64,000 bases of DNA from an uncultured Bacteroidales bacterium (GCA_902776835.1 CACYRK010000006.1:92783-156782); one strand, 5' to 3'. Positions 1-8,965 are shown, counted from the first letter of the stretch. Translations and numbers: made by a program. The notes: generated from the letters alone by a model not told the origin.

Positions 1-429
1 GGCGCCGGTATCGCCCGATGTGGGCACCAGCACGTTGATTACGGGCCAATCGTTGTGTTTTTGCTTGAAATAGGCCAATAAACGCCCCATAAACCTCGCT
101 CCCACGTCCTTGAAGGCCATGGTGGGTCCGTGGAAGAGTTCCAGGACGAAGCGTCCGGGCTCGAGTTGCGGAATGGGCATGGGGAAGTTGAGCGTGTCGT
201 ACACGATGTCGTGCAACACTGCGGCATCCACATCGCCCTGAAAGGCAAAATTTGCTATCGCATAGCCAATCTCCTGCAGCGACATGTTGGCCATGTTGCG
301 GATGAAAGCCAGCGGCAGGCGTGGCACGGCCTGAGGCATATATAAGCCGCCGTCGGGAGCCACTGCGTTGATTACAGCGTCCTCGAGCGAGGCCTGCGGC
401 GACTGAAGGTTTGTGCTATAGTAGTTCAA
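1..429 (-). CDS. thrC: Threonine synthase, N-terminal part (cut by window edge)
   Basis: Threonine synthase is the PLP enzyme that turns O-phosphohomoserine into threonine in the cytoplasm. Only the first 143 codons lie in the window and the frame runs open off the left edge. The translation begins MNYYSTNLQSPQASLEDAV and contains GPTMAFKDVGARFMG, the family motif whose lysine (AFKD) binds PLP, followed by a PTSGDTGA stretch as in ThrC. There is no ATG: an in-frame TAA lies three codons upstream of TTG at 427-429, and TTG gives an N-terminus that matches Bacteroidales ThrC (MKYYST-type), so I choose TTG. It lies 141 nt downstream of the kinase-only aspartokinase gene on the same strand, so the two probably form a threonine-biosynthesis unit. 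The homoserine kinase gene often found between them in Bacteroides is absent here. Confidence 0.93.
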   Translation of the reverse strand, partial: MNYYSTNLQSPQASLEDAVINAVAPDGGLYMPQAVPRLPLAFIRNMANMSLQEIGYAIANFAFQGDVDAAVLHDIVYDTLNFPMPIPQLEPGRFVLELFHGPTMAFKDVGARFMGRLLAYFKQKHNDWPVINVLVPTSGDTGA

Positions 430-496
430 AGTCGGTTATTTCGTAATTACAATGTATTTTCAGCGGTGTAGAGAGTTTTGCGGGACACACGCCCCC

Positions 497-565
497 GGCC
501 TTTCAGGCCACCCCCTCTAACTTAGAGGGGGATTTTTCTCGGCAGACACCCCCCTAAGTTAGGGG
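497..565. repeat. Cluster of three short hairpins between aspartokinase and thrC
   Basis: Three inverted repeats sit back to back: GGCCT/AGGCC (497-509), a 10-bp stem around one base (CCCCCTCTAA / TTAGAGGGGG, 511-531) and a related 7-bp stem (CCCCTAA / TTAGGGG, 551-565). The last two share the CCCCT..TAA core. They could modulate readthrough from the kinase gene into thrC or be a small intergenic repeat. No U-tract follows on the minus strand, so a classic terminator is unlikely. Confidence 0.5.
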
Positions 566-570
566 CGTTT

Positions 571-1458
571 TTAGCCGCGGATTACGGTGCCCGTGGCCGT
601 GGGGTTGAAGGTGTTTTTCACCCACACGGGGATATCGAGTGCGGCCACCGGGGCCAGCGTGGGTGGATAGATGACCTTAGCCCCGGCATCGCACATGGCC
701 TGCGCTTGGGCATAGGTCATCGTGGGTATTACGGTGGCATCGGGGTGTGTGCGCGGATCGGCGGTCATAAATCCGTCGACGTCGGTCCATATTTCGAGGC
801 ACGAGGCATGCAGTGCGGCGGCCACCAGTGCGGCGGTAAAGTCGCTGCCGCCACGGCCCAGCGTGGTGGCGTAACTGGCGTCGGCATCCTGGGCGATAAA
901 GCCCTGCAACACCATGCAGCGCTCGTCGAGGCTGCCGAGTTGCTCCTGGATAAGGCGGCGCGTGAGGTCGGCGGCGAGCACGGTGCCCTGTGGGCCGTCG
1001 GTCGTCTTGATGAAACTGGGCGAATAGTGAGGCGTGGCGCCCGCGATGAGTGCTGCCACAATGGCGCTCGACATTATCTCGCCGTGGCACACGATGGCAT
1101 CCGACACGCGCTTCACAAACGTCGCGTCGAGGTCGCTATTGATGCACAGTGTCTGGTAAAACGAGCGCAGGTTTTCGATAAACTGCTCCACCACAGCGCG
1201 GCATTGCGACTGCTTGTCGGCATCGATGAGACGCTCGATGATGTCGAGGTGGCGCTGGCGCACCTGCTCGAGGGTCGACGCGTAGGCCTCGTTGTGGTCG
1301 AGCGCCATGCGCGTCATCTCTATCAGTTGATTGGTTACACCGCCAAGTGCCGAGACCACGACGATGGTCGGCTCAGCCTGGCTTTCAACTATGCTTTTGA
1401 CGTTTTGCAGACTCTCGACCGAGCCTACCGACGTCCCACCAAATTTCAGTACTTTCAT
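571..1458 (-). CDS. Aspartokinase reduced to the catalytic domain (no ACT, no homoserine dehydrogenase)
   Basis: Aspartate kinase phosphorylates aspartate, the first step toward lysine, threonine and methionine. The 295-residue protein starts MKVLKFGGTSVGS (the KFGGTS ATP-site motif), has VVSALGGVTN, a TLGRGGSDFTAALVA block near residue 210, the WTDVDGFMTADPR motif near 235, and ends VKNTFNPTATGTVIRG. In Bacteroides the same sequence block forms the first third of bifunctional aspartokinase-homoserine dehydrogenase (about 815 residues), and the stop codon here falls where the kinase domain ends and the ACT domains would begin. Start: ATG at 1456-1458 gives the conserved MKVLKFGG; the frame is open 30 codons further upstream but that extension has no family character. 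What is odd is the complete lack of the regulatory ACT pair. Either the dehydrogenase is encoded elsewhere or the gene has been pruned. Confidence 0.88.
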   Translation of the reverse strand: MKVLKFGGTSVGSVESLQNVKSIVESQAEPTIVVVSALGGVTNQLIEMTRMALDHNEAYASTLEQVRQRHLDIIERLIDADKQSQCRAVVEQFIENLRSFYQTLCINSDLDATFVKRVSDAIVCHGEIMSSAIVAALIAGATPHYSPSFIKTTDGPQGTVLAADLTRRLIQEQLGSLDERCMVLQGFIAQDADASYATTLGRGGSDFTAALVAAALHASCLEIWTDVDGFMTADPRTHPDATVIPTMTYAQAQAMCDAGAKVIYPPTLAPVAALDIPVWVKNTFNPTATGTVIRG

Positions 1459-1551
1459 AATAATTTCGATGTTGTTAAGGGCGTTATGGCCCTCAATGGC
1501 CATGGTTATTACTATTGTGGCAATAATCGTGCCGTGACACAATGGCATGGC

Positions 1552-2157
1552 TCAGTTCATGGCCACATCGGTGGGCCAGTTGAGCCACAGGTGGTAGCGT
1601 GGCCCGAAACGCTCCACGGCGCGCTGCCACATGGCGTCGTGCGGAGTGAGCAGCAATAGGCGTCGCGCGTCGCCGTCGAGCACGGCCCAATCGTGGCGCG
1701 CCAGTTCATCGGCGAGTTGCCCGGTCGTCCATCCACTGTAGCCTATCATAAACTTCACGTGGCGCTCAATGTCGAAGTGCGGCTCGAGGTCGCAATGCAG
1801 GGTGAGCGCGGTAAGGTCGCCGCCGAGCCACAGCCCGTCGACAATGTGCAGCGCCTCGGGCACTATGTCGCTACCCAAGTCGTGGACGTAAAACAGCATA
1901 TCGGTGCCCACGGGGCCACCAAGGAACAGCGGCTGGTTGCGCAGCGCCTCAAACTGTGGCATCACGTCGCCCACGGTGAAGCCGCTGAGGTGGCTCATCA
2001 TCAATGCCATCGAACCGTTTTCGCCGTGGTCAATCACCAGCGACACCGAGCGTGAGAAGCACCAGTCGTCGACGGTGGGTTTTGCCACCAGCATCGAGCC
2101 CACCACGGGCGTAGGTTCCTCGTCACACAAACTGAAAATGTCGTCACTCTCTTTCAT
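1552..2157 (-). CDS. yqgE: YqgE/AlgH family protein (UPF0301)
   Basis: A 201-residue member of the YqgE/AlgH family, a conserved single-domain cytoplasmic protein of unsettled biochemical function. Family signs are GSMLVAKPTVDDWCFSRSV near the N-terminus, LFLGGPVGTDMLFYVHD in the middle, and the GYSGWTTGQLADEL block near residue 140. Length fits the family (about 185-200). It is the first gene of a minus-strand run that continues, after 93 nt, into the aspartokinase gene. A perfect -7 box lies four nucleotides before the ATG, so the message is predicted to begin at the start codon. Function should not be inferred beyond the family name; AlgH was named for an effect on alginate genes in Pseudomonas, which is not transferable here. 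Confidence 0.92.
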   Translation of the reverse strand: MKESDDIFSLCDEEPTPVVGSMLVAKPTVDDWCFSRSVSLVIDHGENGSMALMMSHLSGFTVGDVMPQFEALRNQPLFLGGPVGTDMLFYVHDLGSDIVPEALHIVDGLWLGGDLTALTLHCDLEPHFDIERHVKFMIGYSGWTTGQLADELARHDWAVLDGDARRLLLLTPHDAMWQRAVERFGPRYHLWLNWPTDVAMN

Positions 2158-2161
2158 GACA

Positions 2162-2169
2162 CAAATTTA
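2162..2169 (-). promoter_or_regulatory. -7 promoter box (TAAATTTG) for yqgE, leaderless geometry
   Basis: On the minus strand the sequence reads TAAATTTG, a full match to the Bacteroidetes -7 consensus TAnnTTTG, and its last base is 4 nt before the yqgE ATG. The transcription start should fall at or next to the A of the start codon. Confidence 0.6.
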
Positions 2170-2212
2170 CGGCATTTTTTCAGAAATTGCAACACCCCAC
2201 CCCAAAAACGCA

Positions 2213-2538
2213 AATCCAGAGTATCTAGATAATCTTTTATTGCTGTCCGGTAAAGCCATTCAGGGAGGCAAGTCGGTAGACTTGCTAATGTGCGAAACAC
2301 ATTGTGCGTGCCAGTTTGAAGAACTGGTGCGCACTGTGTGATTAGGTCACAACCTAACAATCCTCACACCTTCGGCGTGCGCACCACAATGTGTTTCGCA
2401 CAACTGCAAGTCTTGCGACTTGCAACCGACTCAATCAACCCAAGGCCATTTTTTGAAATTGGCCGTTATCTTGTTTAGAATAAACATGTTGTAGAACTGT
2501 TGAAAATTTTTAGCGGACAGCAATAATAATCCAGAGTA
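2213..2538. mobile_element. MITE-like non-autonomous element with 13-bp terminal inverted repeats
   Basis: Perfect 13-bp inverted repeats TTATTGCTGTCCG (2237-2249) and CGGACAGCAATAA (2514-2526) bound a 290-bp stretch with no credible gene. The 11-mer AATCCAGAGTA occurs directly outside both ends (2213-2223 and 2528-2538), like a target duplication or part of the element. Inside are further arms: GTGCGAAACACATTGTG at about 2290 is repeated inverted at about 2384, next to GCAAGTC/GACTTGC arms. The outer repeat resembles that of the element at 20.2-20.5 kb. This fills the 480-bp gap between yqgE and the dockerin-type gene. Confidence 0.6.
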
Positions 2539-2636
2539 CATAGAAAAGGAAAGGGGTGACTTTGCAGCCACCCCGATCCGGGAAAAATAATATGTTAAGA
2601 AACTGCTTAGTTCATAACATGTGGTTCATCATGCAA

Positions 2637-4415
2637 TTACTTGCCGAGCAAGATGTTGATGAGAGCGTTCAGGTCGTTACCGTCAACAGCGTTGTTGGCG
2701 TCCTCGTCAACGTTAGCGCGGCCATCATAGTTAGCAGCGTCGTCCTTACCCAGGATAATGTTGATGAGGATGTTCAGGTCGTTACCATCAACTGCGCCGT
2801 CGCCATTGACATCGCCCTTATCGAATCCGGGCTCCACGCTCTTCTCGCCCTGGAAGCAGAATACCTTGTACTCAGCACCCGGAGTCGAGATGGTGATGTA
2901 ACCCTCACGATACTCGGTAGCAGCCTCGGCGGTAGCAGTAACAGCGATGTTGCCAGTGAAGATTTCGTTACCCTCATCGTCACTTTCCATTCCGTCTACA
3001 CCATCAACAGTGAGCCACTCGGGAGCCTCAACCTTGAGGTTCTCAAATTCCTTGTTAGCAATGATGTCGAAAGCCTTAGCCTCGCCCTCAACAGCAAACT
3101 CGAGAGTGTCAACAGGCTCCTCGCTATAGATGAAGGGATACTCAACATCGAAATTCATACGAATGCTGATAGGCAGAACAGACTCCACACCATCAAGGTT
3201 TGACTTCCAATAGTGCTTACCGAAGCAATATTGCATCGATTGACCAATTACCTCGTTGTCAGCATTGCGAACATCAACCAGCACGTAGCCATTGATGGGA
3301 GCGGGATAACCAGCCGCGTCGGCGTCGTAAGTTACTACGTAAGTGCAAGGACGGAACTCTTCGAAGTTGTCATCCTTATAAGCCTCGTCGACCACGAGAG
3401 CGATGTCACCGTCAATAACGATGGGCATTTCCTGCTCAAGACCATACTCGTCAACATCCTTGAAGGTGAATTCGATGTCGAACTGGCCCCATTCCTGGTC
3501 CTCCTCAAATACATACTCCTCAACAGCGATAGGATTCTCCAGGTCGATACCCGAACCAGAGACGTAGCGGCAAACGCTCAGGCGCACCTTTGCACCAGCA
3601 CGGCACTGTACGTAAGTGGGCATAACGACCTTCTTCAGAGCGTAAGGAGCACCGCCGTAGTCAATAAACTGAACAGCAGCGGCAGTCTCCATCGATGCTG
3701 CGTCGGGGTTGCTCTGCTGAATTGTAGGAAGCACATAATTCTTCCAATAGGTCTGGTTGTCGGCATGCTGACTCTGCTTGCTCGTCGGGGTCTTAGAAAA
3801 CTCAGGATACAGAGTCTCGAAGTCGATGTCGAGGGGGTTAGCAAGATTGTCGAAACCTTCCGACTCAATCTCGAAAGTAAGAGTACCACCCAGGCGCATC
3901 GAGGTGTTATCGCCACGCAACTGATAATAAGTATCGGTTGCGCCATTCAGAGTCAAGATAGGAGCCTGGAACACATAACCCATAGTACCGGGATAAGTAA
4001 CGGTGAGTTCTTCACCATCGGTCTCAGTCTGCTCCATAGTAGCGGGATCGAAATGATACCAAGTGTAGGTGGTAGCGTCAGTTGTGCCAATCGAAGCATT
4101 CTGCCAGGTCACGGGCACGTTAGGAGCAACCATGAATGCATAGTAGTGGTGCCAATAATTGTCAGAAGACACATAAGGAGCACTGAAGAAAGTTCCCAGA
4201 GGTGCAGTGTACAGCGTATCTACTGCATCGCCGTAGGCCATACGAGGAGCCTTGGCGACTGACTTGTCGTAGACAGCCTTAATGGTCTGCACATCGGTCA
4301 TCGAGTACTGCTGAGCCTTCATGTTGGAGCGCACAGCAGTACCTTGCATGTGATTAATGGCAGCAGCCGAAAGGACTGCAGAAGCCACCATTACAAGAGC
4401 TAATAATTTTTTCAT
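2637..4415 (-). CDS. Secreted protein with BACON-like domain and C-terminal dockerin-like repeats
   Basis: A 592-residue exported protein of unknown substrate. Residues 1-20 (MKKLLALVMVASAVLSAAA) form a signal peptide without a lipobox. The bulk is an all-beta extracellular region I do not recognise. Around residues 430-530 lies a BACON-like domain (EAPEWLTVDG..., ITISTPGAEYKVFCFQGE). The last 60 residues hold two calcium-loop repeats, GDVNGDGAVDGNDLNILIN and NVDEDANNAVDGNDLNALIN, ending ILLGK: dockerin type I-like, as is common in Muribaculaceae and Prevotella secreted proteins. It lies downstream of the SusCD operon but a strong terminator separates them, so it is probably its own unit. No catalytic motif was found; it may be a surface binding protein. 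Confidence 0.8.
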   Translation of the reverse strand: MKKLLALVMVASAVLSAAAINHMQGTAVRSNMKAQQYSMTDVQTIKAVYDKSVAKAPRMAYGDAVDTLYTAPLGTFFSAPYVSSDNYWHHYYAFMVAPNVPVTWQNASIGTTDATTYTWYHFDPATMEQTETDGEELTVTYPGTMGYVFQAPILTLNGATDTYYQLRGDNTSMRLGGTLTFEIESEGFDNLANPLDIDFETLYPEFSKTPTSKQSQHADNQTYWKNYVLPTIQQSNPDAASMETAAAVQFIDYGGAPYALKKVVMPTYVQCRAGAKVRLSVCRYVSGSGIDLENPIAVEEYVFEEDQEWGQFDIEFTFKDVDEYGLEQEMPIVIDGDIALVVDEAYKDDNFEEFRPCTYVVTYDADAAGYPAPINGYVLVDVRNADNEVIGQSMQYCFGKHYWKSNLDGVESVLPISIRMNFDVEYPFIYSEEPVDTLEFAVEGEAKAFDIIANKEFENLKVEAPEWLTVDGVDGMESDDEGNEIFTGNIAVTATAEAATEYREGYITISTPGAEYKVFCFQGEKSVEPGFDKGDVNGDGAVDGNDLNILINIILGKDDAANYDGRANVDEDANNAVDGNDLNALINILLGK

Positions 4416-4466
4416 AAAAATTGCAATTTTTTATTAGTTAAACAATAAAAGAATTATCATAGTCAA

Positions 4467-4506
4467 AAAGCCTGTGAGGCACGATTATGTCGCGCCCACA
4501 GGCTTT
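4467..4506 (-). terminator. Rho-independent terminator of the SusC/SusD operon
   Basis: A 10-bp stem AAAGCCTGTG (4467-4476) / CACAGGCTTT (4497-4506) follows the DUF4302 stop codon on the minus strand and is followed by TT on a run of five T in total. It ends the 12.3-4.5 kb operon. Confidence 0.75.
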
Positions 4507-4517
4507 ATTGAAAAATG

Positions 4518-5912
4518 TTACTTGGTCATATATTTCAACTTAAAGTCGACGTAGAAGTAGTCGGCCGGATTAGCGTCGCTTGTGAATTTCAAGCGCTCGG
4601 GGTTGAGTGCCGATGTACTCTCGACCGTGAACGTAGTGCTTGACAAGAAGTCGCACAGGTCGGTGAACGCAGGGATGCGCTGGAGATGGATATTGCCATT
4701 GTTGTCGCCTTCGCCGGTAAACTTAAAGTGTGCCTTGTCGTTGCCGTCGATATAGGACTGCGTCATAAAGAGCATACCCACATAGTTGTCGTTGCGGAAG
4801 CCAAGCGCGTACTGTTTCGCCTTGCTGTCATAGAGGAAACGCAGCAGCGAGAAGTTCTTCTTCAGCACTGACTTACACTGCGACACAATGTCGGCATAAA
4901 TAGTGGCGAACTGTCCACCCTGATTTTCCTTGTCGATTTGCCAGTTCTTGTAAGTGTTCGACTCGGCGATGCAGTCAAACACTGTGCTGAGCGGCATGCG
5001 GTGGATAGTCGTCGTGTTGTCGTCGGTGCACAGGAATGAGCCGTCGTCCAACAGTTTGAAGTGCTGCACCCACATCGTCTTAGTGCCGGCGGTGTCGTCG
5101 AGCAGCCACACAGGCTCAATGAAGCGGAAGCCGTCGATGGTGGCAATCATGTTGCCCTTGACTTCGGTATCCACCTTCTTAAGCGTGGTGTCGTTAGCGT
5201 CATGGCGATAGAACTCAACCACCTGATTGCTCAAGTTGTTCACGTAGTACTCCAGGCCGTTGGCACCATCCATCACCAGGTCGGGGAAGTTGTTGAGTTT
5301 GCAGTTGTTAAGCATCTGCGTGATTTGTCCCAGATACTCGCTCGGCGTGGTGTTGTGGAGGCGGTACATGATGATGGGCAACTCGTACTTCTTGCCTTCG
5401 AGGTAGAGCGTGTCGCCCGAGTAGCGCATCAGGTCAAACTCATAATCACCCTCGTGACCGTAACCTTGCTCGTCGGGGTCGTCGTCCTTCTCGTTAGGCA
5501 CGTCCTCGGGATTGGCAAAGAGGTGGAAGATTTTGTTATAAGTGTTGAACGAGAGCACGGGGCCGTTGTCGGCAATCACCTCCCACATCGAGGTCTCGGA
5601 AGCGAATGTGGGGTCGGAACTCTGCCTATTGGTGAGTTTGGTGATCCACTTGTTCTCGCCCGAGATGGTTACCGAGTTGTCCTTCTTGAACTCAAAGATA
5701 TAGACGTAGCCGGGCTCGTCGACGTTTGCAAAGTACTCCATAGCCCACATGCCACCATCGGAAGTGAGGATGTCGGAATAATACTGCTTAGCATCATCGA
5801 GACGCTCGGCGGCGCTTTTGTCAAAGATATCATCTTCCTCGGTCTTGAGGCACGAAGTGAGCGTGGCCATTGCGAGAACCGAGAGCGCGGCGTATTTTAA
5901 AAACTTTTTCAT
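4518..5912 (-). CDS. DUF4302 family surface lipoprotein
   Basis: A 464-residue predicted lipoprotein: MKKFLKYAALSVLAMATLTSC with the lipobox LTSC, so lipidated at Cys21. The segment that follows, KTEEDDIFDKSAAERLDDA, is the hallmark start of DUF4302 proteins, which in Bacteroidales occur in SusC/SusD loci next to an Mx1-type metallopeptidase. The sequence is rich in aromatic residues and beta-prone segments with no enzyme motif. As the last gene of the operon, 31 nt after the metallopeptidase, it is probably an auxiliary surface binding protein for the SusCD-type importer. The molecular role of the family is unknown. Confidence 0.85.
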   Translation of the reverse strand: MKKFLKYAALSVLAMATLTSCLKTEEDDIFDKSAAERLDDAKQYYSDILTSDGGMWAMEYFANVDEPGYVYIFEFKKDNSVTISGENKWITKLTNRQSSDPTFASETSMWEVIADNGPVLSFNTYNKIFHLFANPEDVPNEKDDDPDEQGYGHEGDYEFDLMRYSGDTLYLEGKKYELPIIMYRLHNTTPSEYLGQITQMLNNCKLNNFPDLVMDGANGLEYYVNNLSNQVVEFYRHDANDTTLKKVDTEVKGNMIATIDGFRFIEPVWLLDDTAGTKTMWVQHFKLLDDGSFLCTDDNTTTIHRMPLSTVFDCIAESNTYKNWQIDKENQGGQFATIYADIVSQCKSVLKKNFSLLRFLYDSKAKQYALGFRNDNYVGMLFMTQSYIDGNDKAHFKFTGEGDNNGNIHLQRIPAFTDLCDFLSSTTFTVESTSALNPERLKFTSDANPADYFYVDFKLKYMTK

Positions 5913-5943
5913 AGTTTATTTCGTCGAATTAAAGATGAAACGA

Positions 5944-7089
5944 TTAGTGAATAGAATACACTTGCTGGCGCAACTCGTTGATGTCGTAACTCACTTGCTT
6001 GCGCTGCACCTCTTGGCGCAGAGCATCCAGGTCGACACCCCACGATGCTTGCAGCCACTCGCGAGCGATTTGCACCTTCTGCAGGATAATCTCGTCGCCG
6101 GCAATACCGTCCTTGTCCTCCACGTCGTAGACCACGATGCGGTTGCCGTTGCTGTCGGTACCATTCAAGTAGTAACGAGACACCGAACCGTCGTCATTAG
6201 TCACATAACGGATATCGCGGCCATCAATGTAAGTGATATTCTCGGGATCAGCCTCGTTATTCTTGTAATAGAAATAGGTGTAGTACACTGCATCGCGGTC
6301 GCCATCGGCAGCATCGGTGGCCCATCCACGCTTAGCGAGCGCCAGGATGGCGTTCCACTGATCGTCGGTCTTGACGATGTAGTTAGCGATGGTCTCGGCG
6401 AAGTCCTCACGGTACTCGCTCGAAGCGTAAGTGGTGACGAAGCCCAGCGAGTTAACCACGCCTTCCTGGCGGTCCTGCCAGTTGTTAGAGTCGTAGTGAC
6501 CCACGCTCAGCAGGTTGAACTCATTGGGATAAGTCTTCTGCTGGTGGAGGATGTGTGCAAACTCATGGTGCATGGTCTTGAAGTAGAACTCGTTCATCTG
6601 GTTGAAGTCGTTGATGTTCATCTCGTTCACACGGAAGAGCGACACCTTCAATCCGCCCTCGGCAAGACCCAGGATCATGGTACCCGAGGTGGGGTTGTAA
6701 GCCGGTGAGCCAATCAGGTGAATGATGCGCGGTCCGTAGAGTTTGAGGAAGTCGGGACCAACGATATCACGATACACGTCGAACCACAAGTACTTGGTAA
6801 GCACAGCCAGGTCGACCGAGTTGGCATAAGTTGCGGGCACGAGGTTGTAGTTCATGTCGGTACCCACGTCCTGCATTTTATAGCGGAACTCCAGGTTGTA
6901 GACATTGAGGTAATTCTCGCGCAAGAACTTATCGAGCTGGTAGGAGTAAGAGTTGGGATCGAGCGTCTCGTCGATGTCGGGGAAGATGGTATCGTCCAAC
7001 TTCTCCTCGCTGCACGAGGTGAATCCCATCGCCACTGTGGCTGCCAGCAACAATACTGAGATATAATGCTTGAATGCTTTCATAGTCAT
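5944..7089 (-). CDS. Putative zinc metallopeptidase lipoprotein (Mx1-type, HEFAH)
   Basis: A 381-residue lipoprotein with signal sequence and lipobox FTSC (Cys26) followed by SEEKLDD. HEFAHILHQQK at about residues 175-185 is an HExxH zinc site: two histidine ligands with Glu as general base. The protein fits the putative zinc-binding metallopeptidase family (Peptidase_Mx1) that accompanies SusC/SusD and DUF4302. The third zinc ligand cannot be named with certainty. A second ATG at 7081-7083 gives MKAFKHYIS and is an equally good start. The gene lies 21 nt downstream of susD and 31 nt upstream of the DUF4302 gene, so the four are co-transcribed. The location is the outer membrane, probably surface-exposed, where it could trim proteinaceous or glycopeptide substrates for import. 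Confidence 0.85.
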   Translation of the reverse strand: MTMKAFKHYISVLLLAATVAMGFTSCSEEKLDDTIFPDIDETLDPNSYSYQLDKFLRENYLNVYNLEFRYKMQDVGTDMNYNLVPATYANSVDLAVLTKYLWFDVYRDIVGPDFLKLYGPRIIHLIGSPAYNPTSGTMILGLAEGGLKVSLFRVNEMNINDFNQMNEFYFKTMHHEFAHILHQQKTYPNEFNLLSVGHYDSNNWQDRQEGVVNSLGFVTTYASSEYREDFAETIANYIVKTDDQWNAILALAKRGWATDAADGDRDAVYYTYFYYKNNEADPENITYIDGRDIRYVTNDDGSVSRYYLNGTDSNGNRIVVYDVEDKDGIAGDEIILQKVQIAREWLQASWGVDLDALRQEVQRKQVSYDINELRQQVYSIH

Positions 7090-7110
7090 AAATCAAATAG
7101 TGATTGAAAA

Positions 7111-8931
7111 TCAATTAACTCTCACGACTGAACCTGGGGCTTCGACAGCCACTGCACCTATAGCCTGTTGTGTAGACTTTTTATAGGAGGGGTTAGGCTG
7201 GTAGCCTGCTGCCACAGTCTCGTACGGGATTTGAATCACATAGCGCGTGTCGGGCCACTTAAGTTCGCGAATCTCGCTACGGCCAATCTTGTGAGTCACG
7301 TCAAGTCCGAAACGGCGGATGTCCCACCAGCGCATACCGGTGTGCACATTCTCCAGGCGGAGGAAGTGCTGCACGCACTGCAGGTAAGGCTCGATTTCGG
7401 GAGTCACGTGGTAGCGGTTGCTCGGGCACACCTTGTCGATGTTGATAGGACGTGCGATACCCCACTGGATTGAATCCTGATAGTGGTTGATCTCGTAGCG
7501 GCCTGCACACTTGGTGTAAGCGTTGAGCATCTTGGTGTAGAACGACACGATGTTCTCCTTGCTCAGCGGCACCATGCGGTCGTCGCTGCTGGCGTTGTGC
7601 TGACGTGCCTGGTCCCAAACGTTCAGGTCCTCGAAAGCACCGTCGATGTCGCCCATGAACAGGCGGGCCTCAGCACGCACGAGCAGGTTTTGCTCGGTGG
7701 TGAACTCGGCGCGCACAGCGTGGCAGTAACCGATACCGGCAATCTTATTGGTGTACTCAAACTGCTCGAAGCAAGTTCCGGCGAAGTACATACCGTACTC
7801 CTGACCACCTGCGCTACCGCAGTAGCCATTGAATGCGGGGTGCATAGCGAAGGTCTCTTTGGTCTTGGAGTTAGTGTAGAGGCACTTATCCCAAGTCGGG
7901 CCAGGGCCACGCAGGGTGCCGCGAGCGGCCTCGCGGTTGGTGGTGTAACGGTTCTGTGTCGAGTAGACGAAGCGGCGCCACCAGGTGCTGTAACTGTTGA
8001 AGCACATCCACACGTTGGCGTTCTTGATAGTGGTTGCGCCACGGCCGATATCACTGATGTAGTAGAAACTGGTGATCATCCACAGCGGGCTCATCATGGT
8101 TGCGGGGTCGTTGCCCTTGAATGCGAGCGTAGCGTACTCCTCAGCCTTGGGATAGTCGCGCTTGTAGAGATAGAAGCGTGCTGCGAAAGCATAAGCGGCA
8201 GCCTTGTTGAAGTGGTACTTAGGCACTTCGTAGTAGAGGTCGTTGATCAGCGGCAGTCCGGCTTCGAGGTCGGCCTCAATCTTCTTGTAGTTAGAGATGA
8301 GCGACTCACGCTGGTAGTCGGGCATGACGGTGGTCTCGGGCTCGGTGATGTAGGTGATACCGTCGCTGTTGGGGTCGAAGCCCGGCAGCGTTGTGCCACC
8401 CTCCTCGCCGTAGTAAGGCGGGCAGAAGAAGTTGCAGAGCACCCAGTGGTGGTAAGCGCGTGAGACGAGAGCCTCGCCCTTCACTGCCGACAGTTTAGCA
8501 CGGTCCTCGGGGCTGAGGGCGCCATTGGCGTCGGCACCTTCGGCCTCGAATTGTGCTACTTTCTCAAGCACAGCGTTGCACACGGCGATAGCGCCGTAGC
8601 AGCCTTCCCAAATTCCCGATGGCGTGTCGCTGCCGTTGTCCAGAGTGACATCTTCCCAAGCATAGAGTTGGTTGTCGGCCACCGAGTAAGGAGCTTTGTT
8701 GTAACGCACGCCGTCGTCGCTGGGCGAGTTGTTATCAATCACATTGTCGCTCGACAATTCGCCGACACAAGCGAGGCTGTAAGAGTTGTAACCGTCGACC
8801 ATGAGTTGGCGCAACTGCTCAACGTTTTCAAGGTAGACACGCGTGTCAGGAATCTTGTCAAGGTAGTCGTTACACGATGTGAATGCAATCAGCATCGCGC
8901 AAGCAAACATTGATAGATATCTTAATTTCAT
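7111..8931 (-). CDS. SusD/RagB family nutrient-binding lipoprotein
   Basis: A 606-residue SusD-family protein that caps its SusC partner on the cell surface and delivers ligand. MKLRYLSMFACAMLIAFTSC carries a lipobox with Cys20, followed by NDYLDKIPDTRVYLENVEQL, typical of the mature SusD N-terminus. The helical TPR-like scaffold is recognisable (AYAFAARFYLYKRDYPKAEEYATLAF near residue 250), and the C-terminal part has NVHTGMRWWDIRRFGLDV and IPYETVAAGYQPNPSY, as in SusD proteins. It lies 34 nt downstream of susC. No glycoside hydrolase is in the operon, so a polysaccharide substrate is not indicated; with a metallopeptidase and DUF4302 beside it, a peptide-like or glycopeptide ligand is as likely. 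Confidence 0.95.
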   Translation of the reverse strand: MKLRYLSMFACAMLIAFTSCNDYLDKIPDTRVYLENVEQLRQLMVDGYNSYSLACVGELSSDNVIDNNSPSDDGVRYNKAPYSVADNQLYAWEDVTLDNGSDTPSGIWEGCYGAIAVCNAVLEKVAQFEAEGADANGALSPEDRAKLSAVKGEALVSRAYHHWVLCNFFCPPYYGEEGGTTLPGFDPNSDGITYITEPETTVMPDYQRESLISNYKKIEADLEAGLPLINDLYYEVPKYHFNKAAAYAFAARFYLYKRDYPKAEEYATLAFKGNDPATMMSPLWMITSFYYISDIGRGATTIKNANVWMCFNSYSTWWRRFVYSTQNRYTTNREAARGTLRGPGPTWDKCLYTNSKTKETFAMHPAFNGYCGSAGGQEYGMYFAGTCFEQFEYTNKIAGIGYCHAVRAEFTTEQNLLVRAEARLFMGDIDGAFEDLNVWDQARQHNASSDDRMVPLSKENIVSFYTKMLNAYTKCAGRYEINHYQDSIQWGIARPINIDKVCPSNRYHVTPEIEPYLQCVQHFLRLENVHTGMRWWDIRRFGLDVTHKIGRSEIRELKWPDTRYVIQIPYETVAAGYQPNPSYKKSTQQAIGAVAVEAPGSVVRVN

Positions 8932-8965
8932 AATATATAAATCTTTGATTAGGTGAGTTCAACAA

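Noticed and set aside
1459..1548. 30-residue N-terminal extension of the aspartokinase
   Set aside because: The extension has no family similarity; the conserved MKVLKFGG start lies at 1458.
706..1659. Long plus-strand ORF opposite the aspartokinase gene
   Set aside because: It is antisense to a clearly recognised gene; such open antisense frames are common in GC-rich coding DNA. The same holds for the long frames opposite fumarase, the UvrA-like gene, PBP1A, tamL and the SusC gene.
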